Shown in pieces: positions 6,383 to 6,774 of a stretch of 6,774 nt of DNA (positions within the stretch are counted from its first letter, which is position 1; each line of letters opens with the position of its first letter). A model generated the notes under the pieces. The model searched no databases. It was given only the letters and a program-made list of their open reading frames with translations, and had not been told where the DNA came from. This stretch comes from Deltaproteobacteria bacterium. Lineage in GTDB: Bacteria; Desulfobacterota; GWC2-55-46; JADFVP01. Where the stretch lies: assembly GCA_024275855.1 (NCBI GenBank), contig JAJRYL010000294.1, positions 1 through 6,774 of the forward strand, read 5' to 3'. The translations under genes were made by a program, and so were the position numbers.

Positions 6383-6486
6383 AACAATGGTGGGCAGTGC
6401 CCACCCTACCTACTGATACCCTTAACTTTCAGAAACTACTGTTGGGTTACGCTTCGCTAACCCAACCTACGAAACTGCGCAAAAGT

Positions 6487-6573
6487 GTCATTGCGAGCGA
6501 AAGCGCGGCAATCTTGCCCTTACCTTTAACAATAAAACAGGATTGCCACGTCGCTAATGCTCCTCGCAATGAC
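6487..6573 (+). repeat. A module copy 4, 87 bp
   Basis: Left arm 6487-6513 begins gtcattgcgag, and right arm 6541-6573 ends ctcgcaatgac, the best-matched terminal inverted repeat of the set (11 bp perfect). Confidence 0.88.
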
Positions 6574-6580
6574 AACAATG

Positions 6581-6595
6581 GTGGGCAGTGCCCAC
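6581..6595. repeat. P module palindrome gtgggcagtgcccac
   Basis: A 15-bp near-perfect palindrome (7-bp arms, one central base) follows each A module by 7 nt. Other copies are at 6236-6250 and 6390-6404, and one with a single c lost is at 6043-6056. The fixed distance to A suggests A and P move or are copied together. Confidence 0.8.
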
Positions 6596-6620
6596 CCTAC
6601 CTACTGTACCAAATATAGAC

Positions 6621-6633
6621 CTGCCGCAGGCAG
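6621..6633. repeat. Q module hairpin ctgccgcaggcag
   Basis: ctgcc and ggcag pair around gca. A second identical copy is at 6082-6094. In both places Q sits between P and H. In the unit after copy 3 it is replaced by an unrelated stretch at 6414-6440. Confidence 0.7.
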
Positions 6634-6698
6634 TGTCGGGTTGCGCAACGCTAATACAACAAACAAAAGTTTAGCCCGGGGTAATCATTAAAAAAATA

Positions 6699-6724
6699 GA
6701 TTGCCGCGCTTCGCTCGCAAAGAC
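6699..6724 (-). repeat. Inverted solo arm of the A module
   Basis: gattgccgcgc to gcaaagac is the reverse complement of an A left arm (gtctttgcgagcg...cggcaatc). No partner arm is seen within 50 bp on either side, so it is a fragment or a half element in the opposite orientation to the others. Confidence 0.75.
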
Positions 6725-6774
6725 AGAGCGTTGATTTTGTGGCGCAGCCCTCCGAAACTAATGTTGGGTTACGC

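Larger units (their letters stand above)
5953..6774. repeat. Composite array of palindromic modules, continuing past the right edge
   Basis: No gene is supported in this stretch of more than 800 bp. Left to right it reads: H1, truncated A1 right arm, P1, Q1, H2, A2, P2, C, A3, P3, unique spacer, H3, A4, P4, Q4, H4 (degenerate), an inverted solo A arm, and the start of H5 at the edge. Right arms of A begin at 6003, 6196, 6350 and 6541, giving steps of 193, 154 and 191. The short step is where C replaces Q and H. Every module is itself an inverted repeat. Plus-strand ORFs here repeat the same peptide phrases and are shadows of the repeats. Confidence 0.9.

Noticed and set aside
6031..6618. Several overlapping plus- and minus-strand ORFs in the right-hand array
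   Set aside because: Their peptides repeat the same phrases because they translate the A, P and H repeats; no independent start signals or family features.
5953..6774. CRISPR array
   Set aside because: Repeated units are long, themselves palindromic and heterogeneous, and the sequence between them is also repeated. There are no unique spacers of constant length.

Overview
The window looks like bacterial chromosome, probably from a Gram-negative (the exported propeller protein has a Sec-type signal peptide), with roughly 50% GC by eye. The dispersed palindromic repeats at the right end resemble those common in uncultured Deltaproteobacteria, Nitrospirota and similar lineages. That taxonomic hint is an inference and weak.

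All convincing genes lie on the minus strand, so transcription runs from high to low coordinates. The order is: exported SMP-30/gluconolactonase-like beta-propeller protein (5894-4932), argD (4836-3634), an unrecognised 62-residue ORF (3566-3378), argF (3381-2476), argG (2214-1003), and a fumarylacetoacetate hydrolase-family protein (774 to the left edge, no stop reached). ArgD makes N-acetylornithine, ArgF converts ornithine and carbamoyl phosphate to citrulline, and ArgG makes argininosuccinate. argB, argC, argH and argJ or argE are not in the window. The FAH-family and propeller genes have no obvious role in arginine synthesis. No ARG box was recognised.

The gaps between genes carry structure. 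Downstream of argG (about 778-997) there is a degenerate tandem repeat of 77-78 bp. Between argF and argG (2254-2472) there is a related repeat with 82-94 bp spacing and a strong hairpin. A related single core lies between argD and the small ORF. A shared core of about 25 bp, always in gene orientation, can be aligned seven times in these gaps. Between argD and the propeller gene, a 76-bp duplication carries a second, diverged copy of the propeller gene's last 20 codons and stop. This looks like the stump of a lost tandem paralogue.

From 5953 to the right edge there is no gene, only a composite array of palindromic modules. They are: H (26-bp hairpin with gggtta/taaccc arms), A (87 bp, gtcattgcgag/ctcgcaatgac ends), P (15-bp palindrome), Q (13-bp hairpin) and C (21-bp hairpin). 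They recur in a fixed order with a period of about 191-193 bp, with one truncated unit, one unit carrying C in place of Q and H, and one inverted solo arm. Open reading frames through this array are repeat translations, not genes.

No clearly new multi-gene system is visible. The most unusual items are the intergenic repeat family inside the arg cluster, the propeller 3'-end remnant, and the modular palindrome array.
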